A DNA stretch of 64,000 bases from Gemmatimonadota bacterium (GCA_028874985.1 JAPPGI010000116.1:54386-118385), one strand, 5' to 3'; shown: positions 1 to 8,347, counted from the first letter of the stretch. The notes: generated by a model not told the origin, from the sequence alone. Translations and numbers: made by a program.

Positions 1-1
1 G

Positions 2-790
2 CTGGAGCGCCAGGACGTCCGGAATCGCGCCGCCCGGATAGGGGAGCGGCTGGAAGCGGAATGGGGGCGGTCGTTGGAGATTCTCCTCGACGAGGCGGGG
101 CCTGCCGAGGGGGACCCGAAGGGACTCCGGGCCGAGCTGGCGGAGATCGTGGCCCTCCTGGGGCGGATCGGTGCGGTGAACATGCTGGCCGTGGAGGAGC
201 ACGCCGAGGAGAGCGCCCGCCTGGACTTCCTGGTGAGCCAGCAGGAGGATCTGGAAGCTGCCCGAAACGACCTCCGGGCTGCCATCCGCCGCATCAACGC
301 CACCGCCACCGAGTTGTTCATGACCAGCTTCGAGGCGATTCGGACGAACTTCCAGCGCACCTTCGAGCACCTCTTCAGCGGAGGCGAGGCCAACCTGTGG
401 CTCTCGGACCCGGACAGCCCGCTCGAATCGCGGGTGGAGATCCACGCCGCGCCCAGGGGCAAGCGAACGCAGCGCATCGATCTGCTGTCGGGAGGCGAAC
501 GCGCGCTGACCGCCCTGTCGCTCCTGTTCGGGATCTACCTCGTGAAGCCGAGTCCCTTTTGCGTCCTGGACGAGGTCGACGCCCCGCTGGACGAGTCCAA
601 CATCGGACGCTTCATACGCATGCTGGAGGGATTCAAGGCCGAGACGCAATTCGTCGTGATCACCCACAATCCCCGGACCATCGAGGCGGCGGACTGGATC
701 TACGGTGTGACGATGGAGGAGCCGGGCGTGTCGTCCGTCGTGGGCGTTCGGCTGGAAGGGCAGGCGGGGACCGCGGGCCCGGCGGCGTGA
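2..790 (+). CDS. smc: Chromosome segregation protein SMC, C-terminal part (runs off left edge)
   Basis: The frame is open from the first bases, so this is the last 262 residues of a longer protein. The visible part is a charged coiled-coil end followed by the C-terminal ATPase lobe. It carries the ABC signature LSGGERALTALSLLF and the Walker B run FCVLDEVDAPLDESN, ending with the D-loop and the switch motif VVITHNPRTIEAADWIYGVTM. These are diagnostic of SMC rather than RecN or SbcC. SMC forms the ring ATPase that condenses and segregates the chromosome together with ScpA and ScpB. The stop overlaps the GTG start of the next gene, so the two are translationally coupled. Confidence 0.95.
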   Translation: MERQDVRNRAARIGERLEAEWGRSLEILLDEAGPAEGDPKGLRAELAEIVALLGRIGAVNMLAVEEHAEESARLDFLVSQQEDLEAARNDLRAAIRRINATATELFMTSFEAIRTNFQRTFEHLFSGGEANLWLSDPDSPLESRVEIHAAPRGKRTQRIDLLSGGERALTALSLLFGIYLVKPSPFCVLDEVDAPLDESNIGRFIRMLEGFKAETQFVVITHNPRTIEAADWIYGVTMEEPGVSSVVGVRLEGQAGTAGPAA

Positions 791-1584
791 GGCCGGTCCT
801 GACCGTCGTCGGCTCGGGGACGCTGGTTCCTTCGGGCGAGCGGTCCTCTCCCTGCCACCTTGTCGAGGCCGAAGACACGGTGCTGCTGCTCGATGCCGGT
901 CCCGGCGCCGTCCACGGTCTGGCCCGTCTCGGCAAGCCCTGGTGGAAAGTCACCCATGTGGTCCTGACACACTACCACACCGATCACTTCGGTGACCTCC
1001 CACACCTTCTCTTCGCGCTCAAGTGGGGGTCGCCGGGTCCGCGGCACCGGCCGCTTCAAGTCCTGGGTCCGCCCGGCCTCGAGGGGCGTGTCGAAGCCCT
1101 GCGCCGCGCATTCGGCGACTTCGTGACCGATCCGGGGTTCGAGGTCGCGTACCACGAGGTGGGACGGAACGGAAGCCGGGACGAGCCTGCGCCCGGCGCG
1201 CCATCGTTGCGGTTTCTGCCCGTTCCCCATACGGCCGCCTCGGTCGCCGTGCGCGTCACGTTGGGGGGGCGGTCGCTCGGCTACACCGGAGACACGGGCC
1301 CGGAGCCCACGCTGGGGTCCTTCTTCCGGGGCGTGGACGTGCTCATCAGCGAGTGCGGGTACGCCGATCCTCCCGCCTCCGCCTCCCATCTCTCCCCGGC
1401 TTCGGTCGCGGCCATGGCCCGGAGCGCCGAACCGGGAGTGCTCGTCCTGACGCATCTGTATCCGCCCCTGGATTGCGTATCCGCTCCGCGGCTCGTGCGC
1501 GAGGCCGGGTATCGCGGGGAGGTGGTATGTGCCAGGGACGGGGAGAGGTTCGTCCTGGGACCTGCCGGTGGACGATCGGAGTGA
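787..1584 (+). CDS. MBL-fold metallo-hydrolase, RNase Z-like
   Basis: A 265-residue protein. The GTG start at 787 overlaps the smc stop as GTGA. An upstream ATG at 61 is open in the same frame but would run through smc, and the family homology begins only at MRPVLTVVGSGT. It has the metallo-beta-lactamase signature LTHYHTDHFGDLPHLLF (HxHxDH, about residues 60-65), then YTGDTG and LVLTHLYPP for the further metal ligands. The fold and the N-terminal VGSGT motif resemble RNase Z and related phosphodiesterases. The exosite of true tRNase Z is not evident, so the substrate is unknown. Confidence 0.85.
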   Translation: MRPVLTVVGSGTLVPSGERSSPCHLVEAEDTVLLLDAGPGAVHGLARLGKPWWKVTHVVLTHYHTDHFGDLPHLLFALKWGSPGPRHRPLQVLGPPGLEGRVEALRRAFGDFVTDPGFEVAYHEVGRNGSRDEPAPGAPSLRFLPVPHTAASVAVRVTLGGRSLGYTGDTGPEPTLGSFFRGVDVLISECGYADPPASASHLSPASVAAMARSAEPGVLVLTHLYPPLDCVSAPRLVREAGYRGEVVCARDGERFVLGPAGGRSE

Positions 1585-1852
1585 CCTGCTCGCGGTGCCG
1601 GCGCCATCGGGCGGGTTGCCGGGCATCCCCCGGGCACCCGGGTGTGAGTGCATCGCCGAACCCACCAACCGGTCTCAGCAGAGTAGAAGCGTGGCCCGAG
1701 TGTGCAATCTGTCAGGTAGATGCTGACCCGATGCTCCGCGCGGTCTTCGGCTGCTAGAAAGGCCTGCCCCGCTCGGCAGGAAGGTGGACGAACTGGGGGT
1801 GGGGTCGATCCAGCTGTGGCGGCTGGAGAGGTCGGGGCATATATTCCGACCA
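1585..1852. other. Intergenic stretch upstream of the toxin-antitoxin pair
   Basis: No convincing gene is visible. It contains a short GC hairpin (CCTGCC at 1763-1768, GGCAGG at 1775-1780) with no T-run. It leads into the AT-rich control region of the downstream antitoxin gene. Confidence 0.5.
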
Positions 1853-1867
1853 GACATATAATATGTC
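1853..1867 (+). promoter_or_regulatory. Operator/promoter of the toxin-antitoxin pair
   Basis: The 15-bp sequence GACATATAATATGTC is a perfect 7-bp inverted repeat around a central A, in an otherwise very GC-rich region. A perfect TATAAT -10 hexamer (1857-1862) lies inside the palindrome. A repressor bound here would block RNA polymerase, as expected for autoregulation by a Phd-type antitoxin. No good -35 box is visible. The antitoxin ATG lies 25 bp downstream, after a purine-rich Shine-Dalgarno AGGAAAGGGG (1877-1886). Confidence 0.7.
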
Positions 1868-1892
1868 CAGTTTTCCAGGAAAGGGGTGAACC

Positions 1893-2123
1893 ATGGAGCC
1901 GAAGATCATCGGGGCAGCCCGGTTCAAGGAGCGCTGCCTGGCCCTCCTGGACCGGCTGTCGCCCGAGGGACTGGTGATCACCAAGCACGGCAAGCCGGTC
2001 GCCAGGGTGCTTCCCTACCAGCAGGACCACGCGAGCCTGATCGGCAGCCTGCGCGACAGGATAAGGGTGCGTGGCGACATCATGACCACGAGGGTTCGCT
2101 GGGACGCGGATGATCAACCTTGA
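1893..2123 (+). CDS. Type II antitoxin, Phd/YefM family
   Basis: A 76-residue protein with the typical Phd/YefM N-terminal fold. The segment IIGAARFKERCLALLDRL is followed by the beta-hairpin GLVITKHGKPVARVLPY, which is the family hallmark (a site that binds DNA as a dimer). The C-terminal third, rich in Arg and Asp, would be the disordered toxin-neutralising tail. It has a strong Shine-Dalgarno and a palindromic operator just upstream. It overlaps the PIN toxin gene by 14 bp, the usual layout of a TA operon. It is expected to neutralise the toxin and repress its own promoter. Confidence 0.88.
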   Translation: MEPKIIGAARFKERCLALLDRLSPEGLVITKHGKPVARVLPYQQDHASLIGSLRDRIRVRGDIMTTRVRWDADDQP

Positions 2124-2472
2124 CACGCACGTCCTGGTCCACGCGCTGGAAGGGAAGCTGAAGACGACCGAGCTGGAACTCCTGGACCGCAATCGCTGGT
2201 CGGTGTCGGCGATCGTCCTGTGGGAGATTGCGAAGCTGGTTCAGTTGGGTCGGCTGGATATGGATCTCGACGATCGCGAGGTCGTCCGAGCGTTGAGCAG
2301 GATCCACGTTTGGCCACTCGACCTGGTGGTTGCGCGCGCGTCGACCCGGCTCGACTTCCGCGGCGACCCCGCCGACGAGATCATCGCCGCGACCAGCGTC
2401 GTGCACGGCGTTCCCCTCGTCACGCGGGATCGCACCATTCGGAGCTCGGCGGTGGTGCCGCTGGCGGTCTGA
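2110..2472 (+). CDS. PIN-domain toxin, VapC-like ribonuclease
   Basis: A 120-residue PIN domain of normal VapC length. The acidic metal-binding residues are all visible: Asp in INLDTHVLV near the N-terminus, Glu in VLWEIAKLVQLG, Asp in PADEIIAATS and Asp in LVTRDRTI. Such toxins cleave tRNA or rRNA with Mg2+ when freed from the antitoxin. The gene starts inside the antitoxin gene, so translation is coupled. Pairing of a Phd/YefM-type antitoxin with a PIN toxin is common. The exact RNA target cannot be read from sequence. Confidence 0.9.
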   Translation: MINLDTHVLVHALEGKLKTTELELLDRNRWSVSAIVLWEIAKLVQLGRLDMDLDDREVVRALSRIHVWPLDLVVARASTRLDFRGDPADEIIAATSVVHGVPLVTRDRTIRSSAVVPLAV

Positions 2473-2669
2473 CGACGGCAACCGGGGACATCCGGTAAGT
2501 CCGGGGTCGGATGAGCGGTATGGTGTCCCCAAATGTGAGCCGGCCTGCGTGAAGCCGGCGGAGGACAAGGAGAAGACCGATGCGCTGGTGTATGATTGTC
2601 GTGGCACCTCTGGCCCTGCACGATGCGCGGGAGCGAGCCCCGGGAGCCCGTGGACTCCCGTACCGCGAC

Positions 2670-3353
2670 TCAGCCGATCCGGTAGACCAGCCCCCCCCTG
2701 ACCGTCACGTTTCGGAGCTCCATGTCTTCGATCCGGTGCAGGTCTTGCATTCCGCGACTGTAGACCGTGCTGACGGTAAGACCCAGTCTCCCGGTCATTC
2801 CAACCTCCAACCCCGCACCCCCGGTAAGACCGAAGTCCAGATTGTCCAGGCCCAATTCGCCGAATTCAGCGATGCCCCCGCAGGGCCGCGGGCCCGATTC
2901 GTCGCGGGGTAGCTGGTCGGAGGTTGGGACGAGACTCGAACGACAGGACAATTCCCACGCCACTGTGGGACCGACCGTCACGAAGGCGAGCACCCGGTTT
3001 CCGGCCAGAGGAAGGTTCACCCTCCCCAGTGCCTTGAACTCCAGGTATTCCATGGAGACCGACGCTCTTGGCCGGGTGGGGGTACCACACCACCCGAATT
3101 CGAATTCACGGCCCCTCTTGGAATAGGCACCGCCCAACTCGAGGGAAAGGCTCCGCGGCAACGCAACGACCGCGGACAGTCCGATCGAGGATCGGAGCAC
3201 CGACTCCCCCACGCTGGAGGGGCCTCCGGGTCGAGCCTCGGCCGACGTCAGGCTGACGCCTCCGGTCAGGGCGATCCTGGTCTGGGCGGATGCGTGCGCG
3301 CTCGCGAGAAACAGGAACGGCAGACACGCTGCCGGGATGACGGAACCCTTCAT
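2670..3353 (-). CDS. Outer-membrane beta-barrel protein, hypothetical
   Basis: A 227-residue protein with a classic signal peptide (MKGSVIPAACLPFLFLASAHASAQ) cleaved after about residue 23. The mature part alternates hydrophobic and polar residues in Gly-rich strands such as LGLTVSTVYSRGM, and ends VRGGLVYRIG, like small OmpA/PorT-type barrels. A strong Shine-Dalgarno (GGAGG) precedes the ATG at 3353. It stands alone, opposite in direction to both neighbours. Four Cys residues in the mature part could form extracellular-loop disulfides. The function is unknown; transport or structural roles are both possible. Confidence 0.75.
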   Translation of the reverse strand: MKGSVIPAACLPFLFLASAHASAQTRIALTGGVSLTSAEARPGGPSSVGESVLRSSIGLSAVVALPRSLSLELGGAYSKRGREFEFGWCGTPTRPRASVSMEYLEFKALGRVNLPLAGNRVLAFVTVGPTVAWELSCRSSLVPTSDQLPRDESGPRPCGGIAEFGELGLDNLDFGLTGGAGLEVGMTGRLGLTVSTVYSRGMQDLHRIEDMELRNVTVRGGLVYRIG

Positions 3354-3617
3354 GAGACTGACCTCCTCGGCGACGAAGCCGATCCTGCGGTGGAGCTACG
3401 AACTTGCGCCCAATCTACACCCTTGCGGGGTGAAGGGTCCAGCGGCCCGTGGAAGGACCCTCACCGCATCTCCGCGGAACTCTACCGCCCGGGACGGGAG
3501 TTTCGGCCCCCGGGGGCCCTCCGCGCGACGAACCCCCGTGGACCTTTCCCGCGGCCTCGCTTATGATCCGTTGTTCAGGATGATCCGTCGTCCTTCCAAC
3601 CCCGGAGAAACAGAGCC

Positions 3618-4676
3618 GTGCTGATCGTCATGCACCATCGGGCCACCCCGGATCAGATCCGGACGGTGGTCGACACGATCGACGAGATGGGCTACCGGGC
3701 CAAACCCATACCCGGCTACCAGCGCATCGCCATCGGACTTGTGGGCAACGACGGACGCGTCGAGGAAGCACGTCTGGTGGGCCTCCCGGGCGTCCGCGAG
3801 GTCATCAAGGTCAGCAAGCCCTACAAGCAGGTCTCGCGCGAGTGGCGGGAGGAGAACACCCTGGTCCGGCTGGAAAACGGGACGGTGCTGGGCGGTCCCG
3901 AAGTCGTCCTGATGGCGGGTCCCTGCGCTGTCGAGAGTCGCGGCCAGATCCTCGAGATCGCGGACCGGGTGCGACACCTCGGGGCGAGCGTGCTGCGCGG
4001 CGGCGCGTTCAAGCCGCGGACCTCGCCGTACTCCTTCCAGGGGCTGGGAGCACGGGGGTTGGAGCTGCTCGCGGAGGCACGCGACAGGACCGGGCTGGCG
4101 GTCGTGACCGAGGCGGTCGACGCCGAAAGCGTGGCCGTGGTCGCCGAGCATGCCGACATGATCCAGATCGGCGCGCGAAACATGCAGAACTACCCGCTGC
4201 TCAAGCGCGCCGGCCGATCCGGACGGCCGGTGCTGCTCAAGCGGGGGATGTCGGCCACGATCACCGAACTGCTGCTCGCGGCCGAGTACCTGCTGAGCGA
4301 AGGCAACCCCGACGTGGTCCTCTGCGAACGGGGGGTCCGCAGCTTCGATCCCGCGACCCGCAACGTCTTCGACCTGACCGCCATCCCTCTTGCGAAGTCG
4401 CTCACGCACCTCCCGGTCATCGCCGATCCCAGTCACGCCACGGGGATGCGCGACAAGGTGGTGCCCATGGCGAGGGCTGCGGTGGCGGCGGGGGCCGACG
4501 GCGTTCTCGTGGAGGTTCATCCCAATCCGCCCGAGGCCCTCTCCGACGGCGTGCAGAGCCTATACCCGGAGCAGTTCCGCGAACTCGTAGCCCAATGCGG
4601 CCCGATAGCCCGGGCCATCGGCCGCTCGCTGGCGTCGCCCCCCGTGCCGCTTGTGGCGGAGCACGCCGGCGTATAG
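3618..4676 (+). CDS. aroF: 3-deoxy-7-phosphoheptulonate synthase, type I-beta
   Basis: This 352-residue enzyme condenses phosphoenolpyruvate with erythrose 4-phosphate, the first step of the shikimate pathway. Residues 1-70 form a ferredoxin-like regulatory domain (MLIVMHHRATPDQIRTVV), as in Thermotoga-type enzymes, where it mediates inhibition by aromatic amino acids. The TIM barrel follows with LMAGPCAVES, GGAFKPRTSPYSFQGLG, KRGMSATITE, the ERGVRSFD stretch and PVIADPSHATGMRDKV. The GTG start follows a GGAGAAA Shine-Dalgarno. A related PEP-dependent aldolase, kdsA, lies 30 kb away; it lacks this regulatory domain. Confidence 0.95.
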   Translation: MLIVMHHRATPDQIRTVVDTIDEMGYRAKPIPGYQRIAIGLVGNDGRVEEARLVGLPGVREVIKVSKPYKQVSREWREENTLVRLENGTVLGGPEVVLMAGPCAVESRGQILEIADRVRHLGASVLRGGAFKPRTSPYSFQGLGARGLELLAEARDRTGLAVVTEAVDAESVAVVAEHADMIQIGARNMQNYPLLKRAGRSGRPVLLKRGMSATITELLLAAEYLLSEGNPDVVLCERGVRSFDPATRNVFDLTAIPLAKSLTHLPVIADPSHATGMRDKVVPMARAAVAAGADGVLVEVHPNPPEALSDGVQSLYPEQFRELVAQCGPIARAIGRSLASPPVPLVAEHAGV

Positions 4677-4778
4677 GAGTCCGCGGATGAAGCCGCGCGA
4701 GCACCGGGAGCGGGTGCGGCAGCGGTTGGTCCCGTCTTCGCATGGCCCCGCCCGCCGGAGAGGCGGAGACTGTCTGCC

Positions 4779-5150
4779 ATGGAGAACCGCAGACTGAGAC
4801 TCGGGCGCCGGGGCGAGGACCTGGCCGCAGCCTACCTGGAGGAACGCGACTGGACGATCCTCGCGCGCAACTACCGCGCCGGACCCAGGGAGATAGACCT
4901 GGTGGCGATGCGGGGACGTGTCGTGGCCTTCGTGGAGGTGAAGACCCGCGCCACCGCGACCGGCGGCACCCCGCTGGAGCCGATCCGGTGGACGAAACAG
5001 CGGGCCGTGGAGGCGGCCGCCCGGCGCTGGATCATCGAGAACGGCCAGCCGGGCGTGGCCTACCGATTCGACGCCGTCGCCGTACGGATCAGGCACGGGC
5101 GGCACGAGATCGAACATGTCCGAGACGCCTGGCGTCCGGGAGGCCGCTGA
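4779..5150 (+). CDS. YraN/UPF0102 family endonuclease-fold protein
   Basis: A 123-residue protein, normal length for the family. The segment LRLGRRGEDLAAAYLEERDW is followed by NYRAGPREIDLVAMRGR and VAFVEVKTR. Together these form the Holliday-junction-resolvase-like nuclease core, with Glu, Asp and the ExK motif of the PD-(D/E)XK superfamily. The cellular role of YraN proteins remains poorly defined, with DNA uptake or repair often suggested. It sits between aroF and the SRP RNA gene, about 100 bp after aroF. Confidence 0.88.
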   Translation: MENRRLRLGRRGEDLAAAYLEERDWTILARNYRAGPREIDLVAMRGRVVAFVEVKTRATATGGTPLEPIRWTKQRAVEAAARRWIIENGQPGVAYRFDAVAVRIRHGRHEIEHVRDAWRPGGR

Positions 5151-5183
5151 ACCCGGGTGGTTATGGGAAGCGGCCACACCGCG

Positions 5184-5213
5184 TTGACGCGCTCTCCACG
5201 ATCCGGGTAGCTT
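5184..5213 (+). promoter_or_regulatory. Promoter of the SRP RNA gene
   Basis: A TTGACG -35 box (5184-5189), an 18-bp spacer and a TAGCTT -10 box (5208-5213) stand 6 bp before the first base of the SRP RNA closing stem. The start site predicted from the -10 box matches the RNA 5' end. Confidence 0.6.
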
Positions 5214-5218
5214 TTGCG

Positions 5219-5320
5219 GGTGCCCCAGGTCCGTGGGACGGAAGCCCATGAACCCCGTCAGGACCCCGCAGGTAGCAGCGGTAAGTGCGGTAACCGTCGC
5301 CGCGGAGTGCCTGGGGCACC
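5219..5320 (+). ncRNA. ffs: Signal recognition particle RNA, small bacterial type (4.5S-like)
   Basis: This stretch of about 102 nt folds as one long hairpin. The 5' end GGTGCCCCAGG (5219-5229) pairs perfectly with the 3' end CCTGGGGCACC (5310-5320). The conserved SRP domain is clear: GTCAGG (5257-5262) on one side and AGCAGC (5274-5279) on the other, the internal-loop bases that bind Ffh. The apical stem is ACC (5263-5265) with GGT (5271-5273). Its loop is CCGCA instead of the usual GGAA tetraloop. Location just upstream of dnaX is common for this gene. A promoter with a matching start lies directly upstream. Confidence 0.87.
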
Positions 5321-5365
5321 TCGCGCGCGCTGTCCCGGCCAACCTGCAGCCTCCGCCAATCCCTA

Positions 5366-7060
5366 TTGTCCTACCTCGCACTGGCCCGGAAGTACCGGCC
5401 CCGCAGCTTCGCGGAGGTGACGACACAGGAGCACGTTTCCGAGACGCTCAGGCGGGCTGTCGCGGGCGACCGGGTGGGTCACGCGTATCTCTTCTGCGGA
5501 CCTCGCGGGGTGGGGAAGACGACGCTGGCCCGGATCCTTGCCATGGCGCTCAACTGTCCCCGCCGAACGCCCGAGGGGGAACCGTGCGGCGAGTGCGCGG
5601 ACTGCACTCGGATCTGGGCGGGACACACCTCCCTCGACGTGGTGGAGATCGATGCCGCCTCGAACCGTGGAGTCGACGATGCGCGCGAACTCAGGGAACG
5701 CGCCATGTACGCCCCCTCCGAGGAGAAGCGCTACAAGGTCTATATCCTCGACGAAGCGCACATGCTGACGCGGGAGGCGTGGAACGCACTCCTCAAGATC
5801 CTGGAAGAACCGCCTCCCCGGGTCATCTTCGTCTTCGCCACCACCGAAGCGCGGAAGATCCAGCAGACCGCTTCTCCGATCCTGTCGCGCTGCCAGCGCT
5901 TCGACTTTCGGCGCATCGGTACCGTGGACATAGTGAACCGGCTCGGCGACGTGCTCGGTGGCGAGGGGATCTCCTCCGACCCCGAGGCGTTGCGCGCCAT
6001 CGCCCGCAAGGCGAACGGGGGCATGCGCGACGGACTTTCGCTGCTCGACCAGGTGCTCGCGCTCTCCGACGAAAAGGTCACGGTCGATTCGGTCGTGCGC
6101 GTTCTGGGGGTCGTGGCCGACGAACGCTACCTCGAGCTCTTCGACCTGGTCAGCGAACGGAACCACGGCGCCGTATTCGACTTCGTGGAGGGACTCATCG
6201 ACGAGGGACACGACCTGGTCGAGTTCTATCACGGACTGGCGGAGAAGCTGCGGCTGCTCTTGCGCATGTCCCTCGACCCGGGGTTCGCCGCGGCGAGCAT
6301 GACATCCGAACTGCGGGAGGCCTTCGCGCGGCGGGCGGCGGCATTCGCGCCGGGCGACCTGGTCCGGATGCTGGCCATGTCGTCCGGCCTGGAGTCGGAC
6401 GGAAGTCTCCGGCGCACCGGCAGGCCGCGGGTCCTCGTCGAGATGCTTCTTCTGCGCATGAGCTATCTGGACCGCACCGTCGAGTTGGAGGAGATCATCC
6501 GGGCACTGGGTGGCGCTCCGCCCGCGGATCCGGCGTCTCAGCGGCCCGAGTCCGCCGCCGCTCCAGCGGCCGGCGGTTCCGCTTCACCCGGATCCGCGTC
6601 CGAATCCGCGGATGCTTCGTCCGCGCCCGGCGTCCGCGGCTCCCGGGTGTCCCCTACCCCCGGCCCCCTGCCGGACGCGTGGCGGGCGCTGGTGGCCAGC
6701 GGCAAGCGCTTCGGCCCGGGCGGGCTGAGAGTCGCCCTCCAGGCGGCCACCGTCGTCGAGGAGACGGGGGACGGGCGGCTGGTGCTGGAAATCCCCGGGG
6801 GACCGTTCGCCGAAGCGTTGCAGAGCGCACCGGTGCACAGGGAACTCGAGGAGGCCCTGGCACTTCATTCCGGACGGGATTCCGTCAAGATTTCAATCAG
6901 GGCTGCGGACCGGGACTCCGGCACCACCACGCGTGTCCCGGATCCGTCCGGGAGGATCAGTGAGGGATCCGCACGCGAGACCCGGCTGCGGGAACTGGTC
7001 AGGCAGGCGCCGTACCTCGAGCGGGCCGTGGCCGAGCTGGACCTCGAACTCATGGACTGA
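5366..7060 (+). CDS. dnaX: DNA polymerase III subunits gamma and tau
   Basis: This 564-residue clamp-loader ATPase loads the sliding clamp in replication. The TTG start at 5366 gives MSYLALARKYRPRSFAEV, the canonical DnaX N-terminus. Walker A GPRGVGKTT is near residue 45, followed by a Cys zinc module (CPRRTPEGEPCGECADC) and Walker B DEAHML. The sensor region FATTEARKIQQTASPILSRC carries the SRC arginine finger. Residues 380-440 are a Pro/Ser/Ala-rich linker leading to a tau-like C-terminal domain. The SRP RNA gene lies 45 bp upstream. ybaB and recR follow, the usual dnaX-ybaB-recR order. Confidence 0.95.
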   Translation: MSYLALARKYRPRSFAEVTTQEHVSETLRRAVAGDRVGHAYLFCGPRGVGKTTLARILAMALNCPRRTPEGEPCGECADCTRIWAGHTSLDVVEIDAASNRGVDDARELRERAMYAPSEEKRYKVYILDEAHMLTREAWNALLKILEEPPPRVIFVFATTEARKIQQTASPILSRCQRFDFRRIGTVDIVNRLGDVLGGEGISSDPEALRAIARKANGGMRDGLSLLDQVLALSDEKVTVDSVVRVLGVVADERYLELFDLVSERNHGAVFDFVEGLIDEGHDLVEFYHGLAEKLRLLLRMSLDPGFAAASMTSELREAFARRAAAFAPGDLVRMLAMSSGLESDGSLRRTGRPRVLVEMLLLRMSYLDRTVELEEIIRALGGAPPADPASQRPESAAAPAAGGSASPGSASESADASSAPGVRGSRVSPTPGPLPDAWRALVASGKRFGPGGLRVALQAATVVEETGDGRLVLEIPGGPFAEALQSAPVHRELEEALALHSGRDSVKISIRAADRDSGTTTRVPDPSGRISEGSARETRLRELVRQAPYLERAVAELDLELMD

Positions 7061-7109
7061 TCTTCGGGGAACGGGACAATCAACAACATACAAGGAGTTG
7101 CCGGAGCGG

Positions 7110-7430
7110 ATGATGACGAACATCCAACAACTGATGAAGATGGGACAGCAGTTGCAAGCCAGGATGAAGGAGCTGCAGGACACCCTGCAGACGGAGGAAC
7201 TCGTGGCGTCGTCGGGAGGAGGGATGGTCACGGCCCGCGTGACGGGGAAGGGTGACCTCAAGAGCATCACCATCGACCGGGAGGTGATCGACCCGGAGGA
7301 CCCGGAGATGCTGGAGGATCTCGTAGTGGCGGCCGTCGCGGAGGCTCAGAACCGGGCGCGCGATTTCTCGGAGGAACGGATGCGGGGAGCGGCGGGGGAG
7401 TTGCCGGTCACCCTGCCCGGGCTGTTCTGA
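7110..7430 (+). CDS. Nucleoid-associated protein, YbaB/EbfC family
   Basis: A 106-residue protein. The chosen ATG at 7110 gives MMTNIQQLMKMGQQLQARMKEL, the usual helical start of the family, followed by ELVASSGGGMVTARVTGKGDLKSI and the FSEERMRGAAGELPVTLPGLF tail. YbaB dimers bind DNA non-specifically and influence expression and possibly recombination. An AAGGAG lies about 12 nt upstream. It sits between dnaX and recR, as in most bacteria. Confidence 0.93.
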   Translation: MMTNIQQLMKMGQQLQARMKELQDTLQTEELVASSGGGMVTARVTGKGDLKSITIDREVIDPEDPEMLEDLVVAAVAEAQNRARDFSEERMRGAAGELPVTLPGLF

Positions 7431-7445
7431 CGACCGGCGCCGCGC

Positions 7446-8051
7446 GTGTCCGCCATCGAGGGGCTCACCGGAGAGTTGCGCAGACTGCCGGGAATCGGTA
7501 CCAGGACCGCGTTGCGTCTTTCCTATCACCTCGTCAAGGGTCCGAAGGAGGACATCCGCCGCCTGGCTCGCGCCCTGGCCGAGGTCGCCGAGCGAATCCG
7601 TCCCTGCAGCCGCTGCGGGAACTACTGCAGCTCCGATCTCTGCTCCGTCTGCCGTGACCCGTCCCGCGACAGAAGCATGATCTGCGTGGTGGAAGAGGCC
7701 TACGAGGTGGGAGCGATCGAGCGTGCCGGGCGCTACGGCGGACTCTTCCATGTCCTGGGCGGCCGCCTTTCGCCGCTGGACGGCGTGGGCCCCGACGAGC
7801 TGGACATCGGTGGTCTGCTCAAGCGGGTGAGGGATCCGGCCGAGGTGCCGAAGGAGGTCATTCTGGCAACCAACGCGAGCGTCGAAGGCGAAGCCACGGC
7901 CGTCTACCTGGAGAGTCTGCTGCGACCCTTCCCGGTGCGTGTCACGAGACTGGCGCGGGGCATCCCGGTGGGGAGCGACCTCGAGTACGTCGACGGCACC
8001 ACGATCGCCGAGGCACTGGCGGGACGGCGGGAAGTGCGAGAGGACGCGTGA
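7446..8051 (+). CDS. recR: Recombination mediator protein RecR
   Basis: A 201-residue protein of normal length. The N-terminal helix-hairpin-helix LRRLPGIGTRTALRLSYHL binds DNA. A four-Cys zinc finger (CSRCGNYCSSDLCSVC, about residues 57-72) follows. The Toprim domain begins ICVVEEAYEVGAIERAG and includes LGGRLSPLDGVGP and ILATNASVEGEATAVYL. RecR works with RecO, and in some cases RecF, to load RecA on gapped DNA. The GTG start lies 15 bp after ybaB. The stop overlaps the next gene as GTGA. Confidence 0.96.
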   Translation: MSAIEGLTGELRRLPGIGTRTALRLSYHLVKGPKEDIRRLARALAEVAERIRPCSRCGNYCSSDLCSVCRDPSRDRSMICVVEEAYEVGAIERAGRYGGLFHVLGGRLSPLDGVGPDELDIGGLLKRVRDPAEVPKEVILATNASVEGEATAVYLESLLRPFPVRVTRLARGIPVGSDLEYVDGTTIAEALAGRREVREDA

Positions 8052-8347
8052 ACAGCCGCAATCGACGCATCGGTCTGTTCCTGCTGGGAGCCGGAGCCCT
8101 GGCGGCCCTGGCGAGCCTCTTCCTGCGGGATCAGGTGGCCCGTCACCGGCGGGAGCTGTTCAGCGCCAATCCGGTTCGCCGCCTTGCGGCATTGAGACAC
8201 CTGAACGGGGAGCCGGCGAGCGTGGACGCGGTAACCGTGCTGCGCGACTTCAAGGCGTGGGAACGCCGGCGCCTGCTGCGCAACCGGGCAAGCACCGTTC
8301 TGGCACGCATGGAGGAGGAACTCCGGGATATGGCAGGACCCGCTTGA
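8048..8347 (+). CDS. Small single-pass membrane protein, unknown
   Basis: A 99-residue protein not recognised as a known family. An N-terminal membrane segment (GLFLLGAGALAALASLFL, residues 9-26) is followed by a strongly basic, Arg-rich helical tail with a HEAT-like or coiled-coil look (NPVRRLAALRHLNGEPASVDAV is split by short turns). It is squeezed between recR and pgsA with GTGA and TTGA overlaps at both ends, so it is very probably translated with them. The coupling to a phospholipid synthase suggests a membrane role, but nothing more can be said. Confidence 0.6.
   Translation: MNSRNRRIGLFLLGAGALAALASLFLRDQVARHRRELFSANPVRRLAALRHLNGEPASVDAVTVLRDFKAWERRRLLRNRASTVLARMEEELRDMAGPA

Noticed and set aside
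61..786. Open frame upstream of the MBL hydrolase
   Set aside because: It runs through the smc coding sequence in another frame; the conserved protein begins at GTG 787.
1746..1862. Short open frame with a MerR-like run (LWRLERSGHIFRPD)
   Set aside because: It is about 30 residues, has no start codon in good context, overlaps the operator, and the similarity is too short.
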